From Persephonella sp. (lineage in GTDB: Bacteria > Aquificota > Aquificia > Aquificales > Hydrogenothermaceae): 9,482 bases of DNA. The stretch covers positions 1-9,482 of the forward strand of contig JALTAS010000163.1 in the NCBI GenBank assembly GCA_027058925.1. The letters run 5' to 3'. Shown one piece after another: positions 6,806 through 9,482 of the stretch (position 1 is its first letter; every line of letters begins with the position of its first letter). Both the position numbers and the translations under genes were made by a program. The notes under the pieces are model-generated. The model was not told the DNA's origin. It saw only the letters and a program-made list of their open reading frames with translations, and did no database searches.

Positions 6806-8475
6806 CAGCCTGTTACCCTTTTTACCTCTTCAGGGGTTGTTATACCCTTTATTACCTTGATAAGACCATCCTCTTTTAAAGTCCACATACCTTTCTGCCT
6901 TGCCTTTTCCATAATTGAAAGTGGAGTTGAACCTTTTACAATTAGATCAGCTATCTCATGATCAATCTTCAGAAGTTCAGCTATAACTGTTCTCCCGAGA
7001 TAGCCCGTCCCCTTACAGTGTTCACACCCTTTACCATAATATACTTTTATCTGGTCTTCTATATTCTCTACATTACCGAACTTTTTAATCTGTTTCTCAT
7101 CAAACCCAAAGCTGAGTAGATCCTTACCTGTGATTACTTTCTCTTCCTTACAGAATGGACAGATTTTTCTTACCAACCTCTGGGCTGTTATTGCAGAAAC
7201 ACCGGAAGCAACCATATAATCCTTTATTTTCATATCTATCAGCCTTGGGATAGCACTGACAGAATCATTTGTGTGGAGTGTGGACAGAACAAGATGGCCT
7301 GTGATAGATGCTCTCATAGCCATCTCTGCAGTTTCCTCATCCCTAATCTCACCTACAAGAATAACATCAGGATCCTGTCTTAAAAAATGTCTTATAGCTC
7401 TTGCAAAAGTGTATCCTGCTTTTTCATTCACCTGTGTCTGTTTTATGAAAGGAAATTTATACTCAATCGGATCTTCAACAGTAAGAATATTTCTCCTGAG
7501 GGCGTTTATTCTTCTGAGAGCAGCATAAAGTGTTGTTGTTTTACCTGATCCTGTTGGACCTGTAACAAGGACTATTCCCTGTGGCTTTAAAAACTCTTCT
7601 TCTAATTTTTTCAGTATTTCCTCTTCAAAGCCCAGTGATCTCAGGTTAAAGAGGGAAAGATTTTTGGATAAAACTCTTATAACTACATTTTCCCCGTAGG
7701 CTGTGGGTATTGATGAGACCCTCATATCGTAAGTTTCATTAAAAAACTCGTGTGAAAAAGAACCATCCTGAGGAAGTCTCTGCTCGGCGATATCCATACC
7801 AGCTAAAACTTTTATTCTTGAAACAATAGGAGAATGGATCTCCTTGGGAAAAGCATAGTAATGCCTCATTATTCCATCAATTCTGTAAAAAACATGAGAA
7901 GCAAGATCCTCAGGAGAGATATGTATATCGGTTGCCCTCTCTATTATAGCGTTATTTATTATAAGCTCAACAAACTTTGGTATATCTGCTCCACCTGCCT
8001 TTGACCTTTCTATGATCTGTTTTATCTCCTGATCAATAGGCCTTTCAAGGAGAAAGTACTGGATTTCAATAGTTTTTAATAGGGTTTCTGTATCTGCAAC
8101 ATATATCTGTATCTCAAGGTTTGTTCTTCTTTTAACAATATCAATAGCATTCAGGTCATAAGGGTTAGACATTGCCAGATAAAGTTTATTATCTTCAACA
8201 TTAAAAGGAAGAACCTGAAACTGTTTTGCCATGTTTTTGTCTATAAGCTTGAGGGCTTCTTTTGAAGGTGGATACTGGGAAAGATCAATAAAAGGTTTTC
8301 CTGACTGATGAGCTATCGCTTCAGCAACCTCTCTTGGAGAAACAAAGGAAAGCTCCTGAAGGATTTCACCAAAAAGCCCTCCCTTTACCTTCTGGACTTC
8401 AAGGGCAACAGCTATTTGTTCTTCTGTTATATAGCCAAGCTCCTTAAGGAGCTGGCCTAAAGGTTTTCGTGTCAT
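6805..8475 (-). CDS. gspE: GspE/PilB assembly ATPase with MshEN N-terminal domain
   Basis: This 556-residue hexameric AAA-like secretion ATPase powers pilin polymerisation. Residues 1-140 are a T2SSE_N/MshEN-type domain with duplicated repeats (PLGQLLKELGYITEEQ, then GGLFGEILQELSFVSPREV). In some homologues such domains bind cyclic-di-GMP. The ATPase core has Walker A GPTGSGKTTT (306-315, K312), the Asp box LTVEDPIEYKF (331-341), Walker B VILVGEIRDEETAEMA (371-386) and the His box LSTLHTND (398-405). A zinc-binding site is formed by C439/C442 (CPFC) and C484/C487 (CEHC), typical of extension rather than retraction ATPases. Length is normal. ATG at 8473-8475 lies four bases after the pilin stop, with AGAGG in the end of the pilin gene as a modest ribosome site. 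It overlaps the platform gene by one base. PilB is an equally good name. Confidence 0.96.
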   Translation of the reverse strand: MTRKPLGQLLKELGYITEEQIAVALEVQKVKGGLFGEILQELSFVSPREVAEAIAHQSGKPFIDLSQYPPSKEALKLIDKNMAKQFQVLPFNVEDNKLYLAMSNPYDLNAIDIVKRRTNLEIQIYVADTETLLKTIEIQYFLLERPIDQEIKQIIERSKAGGADIPKFVELIINNAIIERATDIHISPEDLASHVFYRIDGIMRHYYAFPKEIHSPIVSRIKVLAGMDIAEQRLPQDGSFSHEFFNETYDMRVSSIPTAYGENVVIRVLSKNLSLFNLRSLGFEEEILKKLEEEFLKPQGIVLVTGPTGSGKTTTLYAALRRINALRRNILTVEDPIEYKFPFIKQTQVNEKAGYTFARAIRHFLRQDPDVILVGEIRDEETAEMAMRASITGHLVLSTLHTNDSVSAIPRLIDMKIKDYMVASGVSAITAQRLVRKICPFCKEEKVITGKDLLSFGFDEKQIKKFGNVENIEDQIKVYYGKGCEHCKGTGYLGRTVIAELLKIDHEIADLIVKGSTPLSIMEKARQKGMWTLKEDGLIKVIKGITTPEEVKRVTG

Positions 8476-8479
8476 ATTT

Positions 8480-9079
8480 TTAGAAGCCTCTAAAATAGAG
8501 GGTTCTCACTTCGTCTGTTGTATCACTTAGATTATAATTGGTGTTTCCGCTTGATCTTATTGATCCTGTATTGTAAACACCATCGTCATACTTTTCATCT
8601 AAAAAAAGTGCTATCTCTTCCGGTATATTTTGAAAACCGATCCAGTGATCTGTTATCCCCTGAATGGTCGCCCAGCCGATAGCAACCTTATCCCCAAAAG
8701 GATGGCTTATGTTGGTTCTATTATTAGGATCCCCTCCTATTATTCCAGAAGCTCTCAAATGCTGCCACAGGTAACATGTTTCCTGATTTGTTCCGTTAGT
8801 ACAGGCAAAGTTAAATCCACCTATCTGTCCATTACCATCACCATCAGGCTGACCGCTCCATCTTGTACTTGCTTTTGGATCGTCTCCAGGTAGAGCACCA
8901 TATCTGTCAAGATATGTATTAACAGCAGCGATCATCTCTCTGTACATATTGTAAAGTCTTTTTTCTTTTGCATTTTTTATAAGCTCCTGTCCTTTCAGCA
9001 CAGCACCTAAAATAATACCGATAATAACAAGGACAATCGCAAGCTCAACAAGTGTGAAACCTTTCTGATTTTCCCTCAT
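8480..9079 (-). CDS. Type IV pilin-like/pseudopilin with class III leader and a possible Ca-binding loop
   Basis: The 199-residue prepilin has a short 7-residue leader MRENQKG, followed by FTLVELAIVLVIIGIILGAV. The prepilin peptidase site is G7/F8, and E12 is the conserved Glu+5. Residues 8-29 form the hydrophobic helix that packs the filament core. The globular part contains YGALPGDDPKA (60-70), an Asp/Gly loop DGDGNGQIGG (79-88) resembling a Ca2+-binding site, a likely disulfide C93-C102, and a late DDGVYNTGSIR block (165-175). This is the pattern of a family of prepilin-like proteins rather than of the major pseudopilin GspG (about 140 residues). ATG at 9077-9079 has GGAGG (9086-9090) six bases upstream. 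It is first in the operon, ahead of the ATPase, platform protein and patatin genes. Whether it is the main or a minor subunit is open. Confidence 0.92.
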   Translation of the reverse strand: MRENQKGFTLVELAIVLVIIGIILGAVLKGQELIKNAKEKRLYNMYREMIAAVNTYLDRYGALPGDDPKASTRWSGQPDGDGNGQIGGFNFACTNGTNQETCYLWQHLRASGIIGGDPNNRTNISHPFGDKVAIGWATIQGITDHWIGFQNIPEEIALFLDEKYDDGVYNTGSIRSSGNTNYNLSDTTDEVRTLYFRGF

Positions 9080-9111
9080 AATCTTCCTCCATCAAGAATT
9101 TATTTATTCTC

Positions 9112-9130
9112 ACGATAAATTTATTATCGT
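9112..9130. promoter_or_regulatory. Inverted repeat, candidate operator over the pilin promoter
   Basis: ACGATAA-ATTTA-TTATCGT is a perfect 7-bp inverted repeat with a 5-bp spacer, in the gap between the pilin operon and the divergent plus-strand ORF. It covers the predicted minus-strand -10 box (9123-9128) and the predicted transcription start near 9116. That is the usual place for a repressor site. In RNA from the minus strand only part of it would be transcribed, so a terminator or leader hairpin is less likely. The regulator is unknown. Confidence 0.5.
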
Positions 9131-9151
9131 CAATTAATAATAGAATTACAA
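9123..9151 (-). promoter_or_regulatory. Predicted promoter of the pilin-gspE-gspF-patatin operon
   Basis: On the minus strand TTGTAA (9146-9151, 4 of 6) and GATAAT (9123-9128, 5 of 6) are 17 bp apart. The transcript would start near 9116 with a leader of about 37 bases containing GGAGG. An alternative -35, TTGACG (9128-9133, 5 of 6), lacks a good -10 at the right distance. The AT-rich setting lowers certainty. Confidence 0.5.
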
Positions 9152-9169
9152 TATTATTAAATTTTAAAA

Positions 9170-9198
9170 TTCATACTTTTAGCATATGCTGGTAAAAT
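9170..9198 (+). promoter_or_regulatory. Predicted extended -10 promoter for the right-edge ORF
   Basis: TTCATA (9170-9175, 4 of 6) and TAAAAT (9193-9198, 5 of 6) are 17 bp apart, and TGG directly before the -10 forms an extended -10 element. The spacer contains a perfect 10-bp palindrome AGCATATGCT (9181-9190), which could be a second regulator site. Transcription would begin near 9205, only a few bases before the ATG at 9208. Confidence 0.48.
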
Positions 9199-9207
9199 GA
9201 AATAATC

Positions 9208-9482
9208 ATGAAAATCTATTAGGTAGAAATAGGCAAAAGTATAAGGAAAGGACTTACGGTTAGCCCGAAAGAAAAGCTAAAATTTGTCTCTTTTGATAAA
9301 AAGGCATCAAAACTCTACATCTCCATCTTTTTTCCAGACATTATTTATTCAAGCATAGTTCTTCCAAAGATACAGGATGATGAAACATTACAGATTCTCA
9401 TAAGATCAAGAATGTCAGCTCTTTTAGAAGAAGAAAAAGAGTATTCATTTATTGTTTTTAAAAGGGAAGAGCTATCTGAAAA
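9208..9482 (+). CDS. Partial ORF, possibly PilM/GspL-like assembly protein, with an in-frame TAG at codon 5
   Basis: From 9223 to the window end the plus strand is open for 86 codons with codon use like the neighbouring genes (AGG, ATA, GGA, AAA, GAA). It begins VEIGKSIRKGL and includes KASKLYISIFFPD, SSIVLPKIQDDETLQ and SRMSALLEEEKEYSF. The pattern of a beta-strand, then LP-x(5)-E-x(2)-QILI, then a Glu-rich helix resembles the actin-like N-terminal part of PilM/GspL proteins, which link the pilus ATPase to the membrane assembly complex. This fits the divergent pilus operon, but the similarity is weak and the function is inferred. The only upstream in-frame ATG is at 9208-9210 (MKIY), and TAG at 9220-9222 interrupts the frame right after it. 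No in-frame ATG, GTG or TTG occurs until the Met at about 9412. A good GAAAGGA (9246-9252) is followed by ACG GTT AGC, not a normal start codon. A nonsense mutation, sequencing error or non-standard start are all possible. Confidence 0.55.

Noticed and set aside
9208..9280. Possible leader riboswitch (cyclic-di-GMP or preQ1 type) before the right-edge ORF
   Set aside because: There is a small hairpin (CTATT 9216-9220 with AATAG 9228-9232) and GGC/GCC pairing, but the conserved core sequences of GEMM, preQ1, TPP, SAM or cobalamin riboswitches are absent, and the stretch reads as coding in the ORF frame.
1..9482. Stop-codon reassignment as an explanation for the in-frame TAA (11-13) and TAG (9220-9222)
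   Set aside because: All three stop codons end intact full-length genes in the window: TAG for the reductase and nuclease, TAA for the NYN, J-protein and patatin genes, and TGA for grpE and the ATPase. The code is therefore standard.
1..9482. CRISPR arrays, insertion sequences, integrases, attachment sites, tRNA or rRNA genes
   Set aside because: No direct-repeat array, terminal inverted repeats, transposase or integrase motifs, or cloverleaf-like segment was seen. Nearly all bases are taken up by ordinary coding sequence.

Overview
The window looks like a gene-dense stretch of a thermophilic, AT-rich bacterial chromosome. The proteins are rich in Lys, Glu and Ile, Arg codons are mostly AGA/AGG and Ile is often ATA, most spacers are a few bases, and Shine-Dalgarno sites are strong (GGAGG). 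This gene mix and style resemble Aquificota of the Hydrogenothermaceae type (Persephonella/Sulfurihydrogenibium). That placement is an inference from composition and gene content, not a database match.

Layout. (1) Positions 1-2709 hold a minus-strand operon. In transcription order it is a small DUF2892 membrane protein, an Mre11/SbcD-type nuclease, an aldo/keto reductase with a TTG start, and the N-terminus of an ABC exporter. The exporter reading frame is cut by an in-frame TAA at 11-13. (2) Positions 2710-2768 are a compact divergent control region. (3) Positions 2769-4849 are plus-strand: an NYN-domain (LabA/DUF88) putative RNase, then grpE and a short DnaJ-family co-chaperone coupled by a TGATG overlap. 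(4) Positions 4827-9079 are a second minus-strand operon: pilin-like protein, GspE/PilB assembly ATPase, GspF/PilC platform protein, and a patatin-like (RssA-type) lipid hydrolase. Its last gene overlaps the end of dnaJ tail-to-tail by 23 bp. (5) Positions 9080-9482 start with a divergent control region carrying a 7-bp inverted repeat over the predicted pilin -10 box. They then hold the start of an unlisted plus-strand reading frame that runs off the right edge. It looks like a PilM/GspL-type assembly protein, but an in-frame TAG sits at codon 5 of the only ATG available.

How the genes fit together. The right half is a type IV pilus/type II secretion-like module: the pilin is the exported subunit, GspE supplies ATP hydrolysis, GspF is the inner-membrane platform, and the divergent ORF may be the cytoplasmic/inner-membrane adaptor. 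The patatin hydrolase is embedded in the same transcript. The middle is a protein-quality-control cassette (GrpE and a J-protein for DnaK, with dnaK itself not in the window) next to a predicted RNase. The left operon looks like housekeeping with mixed functions.

No CRISPR array, insertion sequence, integrase, tRNA, rRNA or convincing known riboswitch was found. No clearly undescribed system is present. The features most worth checking are the two in-frame stops, the control region at 9112-9198, the patatin gene in the pilus operon, and the DnaJ without a G/F linker.
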